Counted from the stretch's first letter, positions 9,806 through 20,013 are shown. The stretch is DNA of 50,403 nt from Zygnema cylindricum (GCA_037447655.1 JBBHKE010002163.1:130774-181176), one strand, 5' to 3'. Translations and numbers: made by a program. The notes: generated from the sequence alone by a model not told the origin.

Positions 9806-9848
9806 TTGACGGACGGTAGGTACCAGGATCAATTCCTGGGTCCGTCAA
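9806..9848. other. Hairpin resembling tRNA acceptor plus T-arm, second LTR
   Basis: The outer stem TTGACGGAC/GTCCGTCAA is a perfect 9 bp, and the inner stem CCAGG/CCTGG holds a 7-base loop. A diverged version is at about 1647-1692 in the oldest LTR. Confidence 0.6.
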
Positions 9849-10041
9849 GTAACTTTCGGTAAGTCTACCTAATTTACCCCCTGTCTTCTCTAGAGAGCCT
9901 AGGCAGCCATGGCTCTAGCTCCCTATCCAGCCTTCAGTGACTACAACAAGTGTGGGGGCTTGGAAAGGGGAGTTAGAGGCAGACCGCCTCAGCTCTTTTT
10001 CTTATCCTAATACAGACCTAGAAAATACTCAAATATCAACA

Positions 10042-11740
10042 TTACAACACTTATTATCGGATGTTATAATGTAAAAATTGTGTCAGTTAGATTTAAGTAT
10101 AATAATTAATTTAATATTGCAGTCATAACTACCTGTTATAGTACATATAGTACACCAGCTACAAATAATTGTTTTACTTATTCTTATATATCAATTATAA
10201 CTAGGTGTTATAATATACTTATTCTTATATAAGAATTATAACTAGGTGTTATAATATATTTAATATAACAGTTAGATATAGCTCTTGATTACTATGATAT
10301 AACAGTTAACTATAATTCAATAACAACAAAGATAAAGATTTTATTAACCAAAAAATAAATTTAAAATAGTACAATCTACTACTATAAAATGAAATGAATA
10401 ATCATCATTATCATTATTATTTCTATCTTTTCCTGTTGATAAGTTTATTTCTAAGTTTATATGTGACATTAACAACCAATTCGGATACTCCAATAGTTTT
10501 TGCAACATGGAGAACACCTTTGTTCCTCCCTTGATTAGCACCATTCGTTGCAGGCCTCCTCCCAAGCAAGTCAGTAGAATTGGTGCAGCACGGGTCCGCC
10601 ATTTATGGATCCCAAAAACTGATGAAGATAATAGGGAAAACCTTGGTTTTGGCACCAATCTCCCTCTACCTCCCCCTCTCCCTCTCCTCTATTGAGCATT
10701 CAAAATATCTAGAATTGATGAGGGGGAAAGGGAGGGAGGGAGGGAGGAAGGGAGGGAAAGGGAGACAGAGGTAGTGATTGACAGGAAGAGAACGAGATTC
10801 GCGCTCCAGTGACGAGATAAGGGGAGTTGTTGACAAGAAAGTCCACAACCGCCGGTCTCAAATATAGAAACGTTTAGCACTTTACACCGCGAAACGTAAT
10901 TAGAGTAAATTACTCTAATTCGGTCGCTCAAAATTTCGACTCTATCACATCAAATAGAGTAATCGATTCTATTTTTTTCATTATTCTAATTTAGGTGAGG
11001 TTTAATTATCGTTTTTTTTTCTAGTATAGGTTTGTTTTAAAGAGTGTGGAGTACGGGCGTCGTGGGACTGTGTAATATTGTACTTTTTAAATAAAAACAA
11101 ACAAATATCGATTTAATAAACCCACGGTCGCACATGGAGTCGCACTAAACATAAAGACCGAAACTCATCAAAAAAAATCCATTCGCATATCTTTTGTCCG
11201 TCCACAGCATCGTCGTCAGTGAGAACGTTAAACTTGAGTTACAAGTTACAAGTTTATAGTGTAACGACGGGAACATGTGTTTTGGTTCATTTGTGTAATA
11301 ACTTGGTAACTATTGTTCGGCGTTCCGCGGATCCAGTTATAATACAAAATTTCGAAACACTTTCATAAAAATGTATTCTAATTTAGGACCGCGTCTATTT
11401 TAGCGTAAATATTAATTATACGCCCTTTCAAAGGAGTAACTTTTTACTGTAATATGGGTTTTTTAACACAATGGCACATGAAATAGAGTAAACATACTGA
11501 TAAAAATATAATAAATATACAACATTGGGCATGGGTAATATATGTCGTGAGGCAACGCCAAATGCGGACACACCTCATAAAACAATAATCTTTTTGGACA
11601 AATCACAAGTCACGCTTTCTGTGTCCAATCGCAATCGCTCATTCCTTTTTTTTTTCCTCTGGAATTTCACGACTGCGCCGCCTATTTTAATGCGCCACCA
11701 TGCTAGAAATATATTTATTTTTCTAATAGGGATCTATGAG
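10042..11740. other. AT-rich intergenic stretch, no recognised gene
   Basis: It contains a 41-bp near-perfect tandem duplication at 10176-10257 (CTTATTCTTATAT...ATAACTAGGTGTTATAATAT) and a purine-rich tract (GGGA)n at 10720-10770. The ORFs here show no family I recognise. A short minus-strand frame starting at about 10600 (MADPCC...) is open but unsupported. Confidence 0.5.
10176..10257. repeat. 41-bp tandem duplication
   Basis: Two adjacent 41-base units differ at about two positions. Each contains the hairpin-prone TATAACTAGGTGTTATA. Confidence 0.85.
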
Positions 11741-11921
11741 AGACTCGCTTCCTCTTTCACCGCCATGGATTGCACGTCGCCCACGTCGTCGCTAGCTTCT
11801 TCTTTCACCTCTATGGATTACGAGTCGCCCACGTCATCACTCGCTTCATCTTCCACCTCCTTGGATTGCACATTGCCCACGTCATTGCTCGCTTCCTCTT
11901 TAACCTGTATGGATTGCACGT
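11741..11921. repeat. 48-bp minisatellite, 3 to 4 units
   Basis: Units containing ATGGATTGCACGTCGCCCACG recur at 11765, 11813, 11861 and 11909 with an exact 48-base period. Because 48 is a multiple of three, the plus frame reads through as a 16-residue repeat (MDCTSPTSSLASSFTS). The array ends exactly where a C1 LTR starts. Whether it is coding is unknown. Confidence 0.85.
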
Positions 11922-12674
11922 TGAAACTCTGAGACCTCTATCGGCCCTGAGAGTAGGCAGATCTAAAAGAAGCTAATCTAGGTTGTGCTGGTTCCCACTT
12001 GATATAAACCCAAATGACTAACCCCTTGACAATCTAAACCTCAATACAATTTCACCCCTATGAAATAACACTTTCTGTGTGCTCGGTTCCACCACAGAAT
12101 GCAAAGTTAGAATATGAGATTTGGACACATTCACCCACTTTGACTTTCCCTTAGAAATGCAGCCACCCTGGCAGACAAAAACTCTGACGGACTACACCCT
12201 TGTGTAGCCTAAACTCTCTTGAGTCCGCAACAAAAAGATACACTGAAAATGGTCAAGTAAATTGATAGTTATGAATGGTCAAAGATGACCCTTTTGTATA
12301 GGAGCTCTCTCGGAGAGAGGGTGCTACCTACTAAATTTTCTAAGTCCTATCTCTCTCTAAAACTCTATCTTTTGACGTACGGCACCAATCATATAAATGT
12401 GTCGTACAGAAAAGTATTGTTGCTGGTGTACTTTCTGTACGGCTATCGTACGACCAGATTCGTTCACGTAATCCTCGGAGATGCCGTATCCAATGTAATT
12501 TTGCCACGTGTCATCCTATGTGGCGATGAATGCAAACCGCCGCAATCTTCTTCGCGATCTCGTTATCATTTCCAGCTGTCCGATCAAAACCAGGTTTTGA
12601 TCGTAGCCGTTATAAATACGTGCACAATATTTGTTTCGCTTTCGAAATAAATGCCTGGTATCCGTTTTATAACC
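11922..12674 (-). repeat. Truncated C1 LTR
   Basis: It starts TGAAACTCTGAGACC like the other C1 LTRs and follows them through the GTACGGCACCAATCA region and one degenerate palindromic unit (GTTTCGCTTTCGAAAT). It is then cut at 12674 by the gypsy LTR at 12675. The outer half of the LTR, with hairpin and TG start, is missing. Confidence 0.8.
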
Positions 12675-12994
12675 TGTCGAGCGTGCCTGAGTAACGTAAG
12701 AGAAGGTGTCGAGCGTGCCCGAGAATCCCAAGGGAAGGGCCCACAGCCCGGAGTGGTGGGTCTCGGATTCCTGCAAAGAACCCCCCCAAATGCGAAAGGC
12801 TTCCCAAAAATAATGATCATGCCCACAGCTAACCCCCCATCCTTCCTATAGATATGCATGCAAAGATAGGAGAGACACCTGAACCGGGAGTAAGAGTAAG
12901 TGCATGGGAAGGCGAAAAGATCTCCCCTCCCCCTTCCTTTCCTTTTTGGCTGGGGAAAGGGATTTGGGTTCTCGGTAATCAGGTCGGTGCCCCA
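12675..12994 (-). repeat. Gypsy-family LTR 'X', copy 1
   Basis: Begins TGTCGAGCGTGCC and ends GGTGCCCCA on the plus strand (TG...CA on either strand). It carries a 31-bp terminal duplication, TGTCGAGCGTGCC occurring twice at 12675 and 12706. It is joined on the right to block Y. Confidence 0.75.
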
Positions 12995-13481
12995 AATTTA
13001 CTTATCCACGGGAAGTCTATAGCATTTGTTCGCTCAAAAACCACTGTTTCGATACAAGGAAGTTGCAGTTTTACTCCGGGAAGCTCACGCCAAAGCAAAA
13101 GAAACTACAAGCGGATACACAAATGCACTACCACGTTGACATATAGAAATAAATAGGAATGGCTCTTTCATATTTAACAATATCACCTTGACCACAAAAA
13201 TAAAATATAAGATGGAAGATTTAAAAGATGGCGAAGCAAGCTTAACATACCCCAGCAATTTACGATGACAAAGAGAAAAAAGCGAACTCTCTCCCGATGG
13301 TAGTGTTAATAGGTATGGTACTCCTTCAACCCTCGGTGTTTGTAGCTCGGAACCGATCAGACTCTTCTCAGTTTCAAGCAGCGAAAAATCTAAAAATCAC
13401 CCAAAGGGACAATAATACCAGGTGCCAACCCAAACTATGATTCCCACAATGGACAGATCCAAAACAAAGATGGCAATAGAG
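12995..13481 (-). repeat. Gypsy leader block 'Y', copy 1 (last ~490 bp)
   Basis: It matches the same stretch at 16036, 23112 and 34301 closely (for example TTATCCACGGGAAGTCTATA, CCACGTTGACATATAGAA). It stops at GCAATAGAGTCAA, where copia RT coding begins. No coding content is recognised. Confidence 0.8.
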
Positions 13482-14412
13482 TCAATATAAAAACAGCTCT
13501 AAATTCCCGTTTCAAAATGAAAGATTTAGGGGAGGCTAAGTATATTTTGGGATTTTTGGTAGAAAGGGATAGAAAACAAAGACTAATTAATTTGACACAG
13601 AAAAAGCCATTGGAAAAATGCTTGAAAGATTCGGCATGTCAGAGGCAAAGGGAAGTGCTACTCCCATTGAGAAGACAAAAAATAGAAGGGGAAAGAATCA
13701 CATGGTGGGGTTATGATTGATGACTCTTTGGAGTCAGGGAAGGCAGATTCTATGTCCTCCATTCATTATAGGCAGATCGACGGAAGCCTCATCTATTTCA
13801 TAAACTGTACCTGTCCGGATATTGAAGTAGTTGTTGGAGCCTTAAGCCGAAGTTTGCAAAATCCAAAGAAGTCAAACTAAGAGGCAACAAAGAGAGTTCT
13901 TCGATATCTTGCAAAAACTCCAATCCTTCGACTCTCTCTCGGTGGAGAGAAAGTAAAAATTTAGACATGGAGCGATGCGAGCTATAGAGATATGCCAAGC
14001 CAAGGCTCTACTAGTGGATACATTCTCAAAATTGGAAGTGGGACATGCTGCTGGAGCAGCAAACTTGACAGCTCAGTCTACTATGGAGGCTGAATACATG
14101 GCGGCTAGCGCAGCCGTCAGAGAGTTACTTTGGGTAAAGTCTCTCCTTCAAGAGCATTTGTTTATGCAATCTGGACCTCAGATAGTGTGGTGTGACAATC
14201 AAGCTGCCATTGCTATTGCATCTAACCCTAGCCATCACTTTAAGAGCAAACACATTGATATCAAGCTACACTTTGTGAGAGAGAAGGTTATGGGAAGAGT
14301 TCTAAAACTCAGATATTTACCAGATGAAGAGATGGTTGTTGAAATGGTGACTAAACCCTTATGTGCACCTAAATTAAAGTTTTGTAGAGAGGCATGTAGC
14401 TTAAGTGGTTAG
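13482..14412 (+). pseudogene. Ty1/copia reverse transcriptase C-terminus and RNase H
   Basis: From about 13511 the plus strand encodes FKMKDLGEAKYILGFLVERD, the copia RT thumb. YRQIDGSLIYF and RVLRYLAKTP follow in shifted frames up to about 13920. An open frame to 14412 holds RNase H: AQSTMEAEYMAASAAVRELLW (catalytic E), DNQAAIAIASNP (catalytic D), KHIDIKLHFVRE and MVTKPL. Frameshifts and at least one stop separate the parts. It lies between gypsy blocks Y (left) and X (right) in the opposite orientation, so it is a nested fragment. Confidence 0.85.
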
Positions 14413-14427
14413 CAGAGCCTAAAGCTT

Positions 14428-14835
14428 TAGGGGAGTGTTGTTTTGGAAAGCTTTAGTCCTCTATATGCCTCAAGTGTGAGGGAGAGAGGGTTTCACGACT
14501 TAGCATATGTTTGGTTGTACGTTCGTTTCATTACACACCAGAATTGATGTTCCACTAGATCGGTAGGGAGTACACCTTTGTATACACTTTCGAGACAGAA
14601 GTCACTACAATAAAGAAGACACTCCAAAATATCTGGTTGTTGGTGCAAAGATACACTTGAGGACAAAATGGCACATGGAGATTTGTCTACGGAGCCGAAA
14701 TTAATATGTACGCGGCAAACGGATAGCGCCGACAAATGCTGCTCCGTGTGAACCACATACACGACAAATGACGTGGCATACAGAATCCTACTCCTTTGTA
14801 AATATCTGGTTAAAAGGATTTTGGTCTTTGTGTGG
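14428..14835 (+). repeat. Polypurine tract and truncated 3' LTR of the copia fragment
   Basis: After the RNase H stop comes TTAGGGGAG (14427-14435), then TGTTGTTTTGG, a typical polypurine tract/LTR junction. About 400 bp of non-coding sequence follows, cut by gypsy LTR copy 2. No second copy is in the window, so the LTR call rests on position only. Confidence 0.5.
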
Positions 14836-15124
14836 TGTCGAGCGTGCCTGAGTAACGCAAGGGAATGGCCCACAACCGAGAGCCGCCGGCATCGGAGTCC
14901 TGCAAATAACCCCCAAATGCGATGCTTCCCAAAGTAATGATCATGCCCACTGCTGACCCCCCCCCCCCATCCTTCCCATAGATATGCATGCAAAGATAGG
15001 AGAGACACTTGTACCTCGTGTAATAGTAAGTACAGGGGAAGGCGAAAAGATCTCCCTCCCCCCTTCCTTTCCCATATGGCCGGGGAAAGGGATTTGGATT
15101 CTCGGTAATCGAGTTGGTGCCCCA
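14836..15124 (-). repeat. Gypsy LTR 'X', copy 2
   Basis: A 289-bp copy starting TGTCGAGCGTGCC and ending GGTGCCCCA. Its left flank is the copia fragment. Confidence 0.75.
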
Positions 15125-15744
15125 AAGCCACCTGTCTCCTTCGACCCCAAGTGCCTTATTCATCAAAGATTGTCAAATGGCAGGTCCAAAAGTCAAAGCT
15201 ACACTATTAACCAATGAGCGGCAAGCAAGTGTAAGGGAACTGACAGAAGAAAAATTAATCTGTATTATACTTGGGGCAAAACGTTCTGCTCTGGACTGCG
15301 GCTGGATCCGCGGTCGGAAGTTATTATTTGATCCACAATTATAAGACAACGTACTAAAAAGGGAACTGACTTGCCAGACTTTGACCTAATGTAATTAAGG
15401 GACCAAAAGCCGGCTGTATCTGAACTAAATTGCTACATACAGGTAACAACACAATCTAAATTGCAATCCGAAAGTTTACGTGGCAATCCCCAATGTACCC
15501 CCCACTAGGGCTAGCGGAAGATGGAACTATGTAACAGAACTGCAATCTTTGAGACGGTAGAACATTGTCTTCCTGCCTCCGTTAGGCGCGAAATAAAGTG
15601 CGTCCCGCTCAGTTTAAGAAATACAAGGATCTGGTCCTGCTCGGTGGGCTCATTTTTCCGTAGTGTGAGGACCGTACAAGGGAGGAAGAGCTCGGAAATC
15701 CTTAAGGGTATAAAGGTGAGCCTGAAAAGCACTCGATCTTGACA
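15125..15744 (-). repeat. Gypsy leader 'Y', copy 2 (first ~620 bp)
   Basis: It matches 16600-17216, from CCTGTCTCCTT to CTTGACA. Together with copy 1 it could represent one Y block interrupted by the copia fragment plus an LTR. Confidence 0.75.
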
Positions 15745-15746
15745 GC

Positions 15747-16035
15747 TGTCGAGCGTTCCTAAGTAACGCAAGGGAAGGGCCCACAACCCGGAGCCGCCGG
15801 CATTAGAGTCCTGTAAATAACCCCCAAATGTGCTGCTTCCTAGAATAATGATCATGCCCACTGCTGACCCCCCCCCCACATCCTTTCCATAGATATGCAT
15901 GCAAAGATAGGAGAGACACCTGTACCGCGAGTAAGAGTAAGTGCATGGGAAGGCGAAAAGATCTCCCCTCCCCCTTCCTTTCCTTTTTGGCTGGGGAAAG
16001 GGATTTGGGTTCTCGGTAATCAGGTCGGTGCCCCA
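15747..16035 (-). repeat. Gypsy LTR 'X', copy 3
   Basis: A 289-bp copy between two Y blocks, separated from the left block by GC. The junction CTTGACAGCTGTCGAG (15739-15754) is a near-perfect palindrome. Confidence 0.78.
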
Positions 16036-17216
16036 AATTTACTTATCCACGGGAAGTCTATAGCATTTGTTCGCTCAAAAACCACTGTTTCGATACAAGG
16101 AAGTTGCAGTTTTACTCCGGGAAGCTCACGCCAAAGCAAAAGAAACTACAAGCGGATACACAAATGCACTACCACGTTGACATATAGAAATAAATAGGAA
16201 TGGCTCTTTCATATTTAACAATATCACCTTGACCACAAAAATAAAATATAAGATGGAAGATTTAAAAGATGGCGAAGCAAGCTTAACATACCCCAGCAAT
16301 TTACGATGACAAAGAGAAAAAAGCGAACTCTCTCCCGATGGTAGTGTTAATAGGTATGGTACTCCTTCAACCCTCGGTGTTTGTAGCTCGGAACCGATCA
16401 GACTCTTCTCAGTTTCAAGCAGCGAAAAATCTAAAAATCACCCAAAGGGACAATAATACCAGGTGCCAACCCAAACTATGATTCCCACAATGGACAGATC
16501 CAAAACAAAGATGGCAATAGAGTCAAACAAAACAAATATTCTTCTAAAAGAAAGTTTGTTGGATTTTTGAGGGTTTTCACATGAGACAGTACTGAAATGC
16601 AACCTGTCTCCTTTGACCCCAAGTGCCTTATACATCAAAGTTTGTCAAATGGCAGGTTCAAAAGTCAAAGCTATGCTATTAACCAATGAGCGGCAAGCAA
16701 GTGTAATGGAATTGACACAAGACAAAATAATCCGTACTACACTCGGGGCAAAAGGTTCTGCTCCGGATTGCGGCTAGATCCGCGGCCGGAAGTTATTATT
16801 TGATCCACTATTATAAGACAAAGTCATGAAAAGGACACTAACTTCCCAAACGTTGACCTAATGTAATTAATGGACCAACAGCCAGTTGTACCTGAACTAA
16901 ATTGCTACAGACAGGTAACAGCGTAATGTAAACTGCAATCCGAAAGTTTACGTGGCAATCCCCAATGTACCCCCCACTAGGGCTAGCGGAAGCGGGTTTT
17001 TTTTAACTGAATTGCAATCTTTGAGACGGTAGAACTTTGTCGTCCGGCCTCCGTTAGGCACGAAATAAAGTGCGTTCTGCTCATTTTAGTGAATACAAGG
17101 ATCTGGTCTAGCTCGGTGCACTCATTCCTCCATACTGTGAGGACCGTACATGGAAGAAAGAGCCCAAAAATCCTTAAAGGTATAAAGGTGTGCCTGAAAA
17201 GCACACGAGCTTGACA
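16036..17216 (-). repeat. Gypsy leader 'Y', copy 3, full length
   Basis: About 1.18 kb, ending CTTGACA on the plus strand. It corresponds to 23112-24294 and 34301-35482. No long ORF is conserved between copies, so it is probably untranslated leader. A TATA-like TTTATACC lies about 30 bases from its start on the minus strand. Confidence 0.75.
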
Positions 17217-17218
17217 GT

Positions 17219-17536
17219 TGTCGAGCGTGCCTGAGTAACGTAAGGGAAGGTGTCGAGCGTGCCCGAGAATCCTAAGGGAAGGGCCCACAGCCCGGAGTGG
17301 TTGGCCTTAGATTCTTGCAAAGAACCCCCCCAAATGCGAAAGGCTTCCCAGAATAATGATCATGCCCACTGCTGACCCCCCATCCTTCCCATAGATATGC
17401 ATGCAAAGATAGCAGAGACACCTAAACCGAAGTAAGAGTAAGTGCATGGGAAGGCGAAAAGATCTCCCCTCCCCCTTCCTTTCCCATTTGGCTGGGGAAA
17501 GGGATTTGGGTTCTCGGTAATCGGGTCGGTGCCCGA
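17219..17536 (-). repeat. Gypsy LTR 'X', copy 4, adjoining pol 3' end
   Basis: A 318-bp copy with the same 31-bp terminal duplication as copy 1. On the minus strand it directly follows a polypurine tract and the integrase end, so it is a 3' LTR. Confidence 0.8.
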
Positions 17537-17538
17537 AT

Positions 17539-17568
17539 TTCCCCCCCTCTTAGTCAGCCTTGACTAAG
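17539..17568 (-). promoter_or_regulatory. Polypurine tract with adjacent hairpin
   Basis: The minus strand reads a perfect hairpin CTTAGTCA-AGGC-TGACTAAG, then AGGGGGGGAAATT at the LTR. The second copy at 24582-24611 keeps the 8-bp stem exactly although the loop differs. Confidence 0.7.
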
Positions 17569-17580
17569 AAAAAGAAATAA

Positions 17581-18231
17581 TTACCCGCCCAATTCAAAGT
17601 TCCCGCATAACCATGGACTAGGGGAGGGAGAGCGTGATTCCCACGAGGAGGGGAGACAAGCCGGATGCCAACACTGACCGCAGTGATTGCAGACCAAGAT
17701 GTGGTGCTGCGGGGAGGACACGTTGCATGATGAAGAACAGGAAGGAGGGTCGGCAAAGTAAGTCATGGTGAAAATGGGTTCGTCTTCCAATCCTTGGAGA
17801 TGGTGAGGGGCCACATTGATCTGATTCTCTTTAATTCTTCGACCATCTTTCCCCTCCAAAGTTAGAACTCCCTTGTTTGAGACTTCCAACACTTTCAAGA
17901 TCACCCGCCCGGCAGAAATATCAAGCGTGTCCTTTTTTTGTTGCATTCGATATACAAAGTCTCCTGGCATAAATTGTCGCTGTCTGGGCACATAATCCCC
18001 ATTTCGGCGCTAGGAATATCACAACTGATCCCGGTGTTCTGTCACCTGTAAATTCCCCATGGCGAGAGGCATCTCTCGCTGGAAGATTTTGGCATGATCG
18101 GCGATCAGTTTTTCGACAGTCCCCTTATTATCTATTTCAGGGAGGACCACCGCTTGGGCCTAGGCAGCCTCGGGCAGAATGGGATGTCGTCCGAATAAAA
18201 TGAAGTAAGGGCTCTAGGAGTGGATGGAAAC
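17581..18231 (-). pseudogene. Gypsy integrase C-terminus with PHD finger, copy 1 (truncated)
   Basis: The ORF 17991-17581 (136 aa) begins in a GPY/F-type module (MPGDFVYR, GVLTLEGKDGRRIKENQINV), the standard C-terminal module of Ty3/gypsy integrases. After ~20 linker residues comes a C4HC3 pattern: C85, C89, C101, C104, H109, C112, C129, with W127 two residues before C129. This is a PHD finger. The eighth ligand is Phe132 here and Cys in the copy at 24612, so this copy is slightly damaged. Weaker integrase sequence continues to 18231, where a run of Ns ends it. A chromodomain is the usual C-terminal addition in such elements; none is seen. Confidence 0.8.
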
Positions 18232-18241
18232 NNNNNNNNNN
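18232..18241. other. Assembly gap (10 N)
   Basis: Ten Ns join integrase-like sequence on the left to unrelated sequence on the right, so the two sides may not be contiguous in the genome. Confidence 0.99.
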
Positions 18242-18311
18242 TTAGGAAACCAGAGTTCATCAACAACCTCCTTAAAAACGCCCCCTTGCTCCGATAACAT
18301 ATTGAGGATCG

Positions 18312-18330
18312 GCGATATTCAACATATCGC
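18312..18330. other. Perfect 7-bp hairpin beside tRNA-like sequence
   Basis: GCGATAT-TCAAC-ATATCGC. A second small inverted repeat (CCAAAG/CTTTGG) follows at about 18338-18355, just 3' of the tRNA-like sequence on the minus strand. Confidence 0.6.
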
Positions 18331-18359
18331 ATGGGCGCCAAAGTGAAAACTTTGGAAAA

Positions 18360-18432
18360 TGGCCAAGCCGGGGATCCAACCCGGGACCTTGTGTTAGCCG
18401 TACACTAGCTCTACCAACTGAGCTACCCGGCC
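18360..18432 (-). tRNA. tRNA-like sequence, 73 nt (probable pseudogene or SINE head)
   Basis: The minus strand folds with tRNA geometry: 7-bp acceptor GGCCGGG/CTTGGCC (two G-T pairs), D arm GCTC-AGTTGGTA-GAGC, T arm CCGGG-TTGGATC-CCCGG and discriminator A. The A box TAGCTCAGTTGG fits. The B box has one mismatch (GGTTGGATCC). The anticodon stem has a weak A-A pair and position 33 is C, not T; by position the anticodon would be GGC (Ala). These defects suggest a decayed gene or a tRNA-derived SINE rather than a working tRNA. Confidence 0.55.
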
Positions 18433-20013
18433 GATCGTGCATGCAAGCGCCTGAAACCGAATTTACGGCAATGAACGGCGCACTGGCGGAACCAGCATTT
18501 ACTGCGATACACACGTGTGGAGTGCGAAGTAGAAATTCCTCCAACAACTACTTGAGACCAAAGGATTTCAAATTCTGCAAAAGAATGGCAAAAAGACAGA
18601 GTAAAAATGGGAATTTGGGAAAGGTTGCTGGATTTTATGTTTCTTATCCATTCTTTCCTCGACGATCTTTTTTGCGTTGAAGTTGTCATTTAGCGTTAAC
18701 GATTCCATCCTACACATGAAGAAAAATGTGTTGTCATTTTCATTGATTTTTTTTTATTTTTTTTGAATATTTATATGTCTCGGTATTCTCCATGTGAATC
18801 CACCCTAATTCAGATGGCCAATAAAACCAATTTACATCTGAATAAAAATGGGCTCTCCTAAATACTGGTTGAGTATATCACGTCAACAAATTTTTCAATT
18901 GAGAGACTTCAACAATTCAACATTGATAGATTGATTTAAGATCTGGGTTGAGAGATTTATGATGTAACATTGGTAAGAAAACTTGCAATGGTTAGACGAT
19001 AAGACACCAAGAGATATATAGCTAATGAGGTTCTATGATTTTTTACATGTTTTGGAAAAAATGGGAAAATGAACAATTTGAAACTTTAAAATATGATAAT
19101 TGAACGAAATAATGGGTTCTTCACATTATTGCCTCAAGAGACTTGACATTGGGGCAGGAATCTTTTAGGAGGTTTAAAGGCGAGTCTTTCCCGCAAATTA
19201 TTGTCGCCGTGGTTGCAGTTTAGAAAGCTAACAAACGATTATCGTGCATCCAATGTAAGCATCGATCTTTACGATGGTTTTGTCACTTTTGACCAAGGTG
19301 TCAAAAATTACGCTGCCCATGGACCAAGAAAAAGAAGAAGTAGAAAAAAAATGACTGTCAAAAACAACATCTACCATTTCATTCATTTGGAATGTCAAAA
19401 TGATGGTCGTCAGTTTGTGGGTTTCAATTGATTAGAGATCTGATTTGAATTGCACTTGGACACTATGGTACCTTATATTTTTTAAAGATATAATCAAAAA
19501 TTTCCATAAATGAGTATCTTTTCTTTTTATTTTTTCAACAAAGATAGAGAAGGTAGATAGTTTAACATGTAAACAAAAGAGATTTTAATCAATTAGTCGG
19601 CTTGAACTTTTTGTTTTTCAATGTACGTTCGGGTACCTTATATTTTAGAGAACCAGAGTAAAAACCGTTCTTGATAATACATACCACGTTTTAAAACTTA
19701 AAATAAGATTAGAATTGCTCTCTCGACATGCTTAATGACATTCCATCATTGACATATGAAAGTGGACAATTGACCAACATTTTAAAAAAACCTTTAAACA
19801 TTTCAAGAAACCCTTTTCTACATCTCCTCATCTAAACTGTATTCATCATAAATATTTGCAAATTCTCAACATTGAAAATGCTACCGAACATTTTTTCTCA
19901 TTCAATACATAATAACATCCCATCCCCACCCCCTAAAGTTAGCACAATTAGCAGGAATATAAACTACAGTCTACGTCATAAAAGAAAAATTATCTCCCTA
20001 GGGCACGAAGTGT
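18433..20013. other. AT-rich stretch, no recognised gene
   Basis: Poly-T runs near 18750 and short unsupported ORFs only. It could include the 3' flank of the gene on the minus strand at 20014. Confidence 0.5.

Larger units (their letters stand above)
5666..10041 (-). mobile_element. Gag-only C1 copia LTR retrotransposon, 4.4 kb, nearly intact
   Basis: Two 1,244-bp direct repeats (5666-6909 and 8798-10041) start with TG and end with CA. They flank 1,888 bp holding one long minus-strand gag ORF, a primer-binding site right after the 5' LTR and a purine tract right before the 3' LTR. By eye the LTRs differ at about 30 positions (2-3 %), so the insertion is fairly recent. There is no protease active site, integrase, RT or RNase H, so it must rely on another element's pol for movement. 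The 5-bp flanks (TATAA left, TTACA right) are not a clean target-site duplication. Confidence 0.88.
8798..10041 (-). repeat. 5' LTR of the gag-only element
   Basis: It is a full-length partner of 5666-6909. It keeps the TATA-like motif (9168-9174), three palindromic 31-bp units (9530-9632) and the hairpin (9806-9848). The inverted repeat at the inner end has one mismatch (CTCAGTGTAT). Confidence 0.9.
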
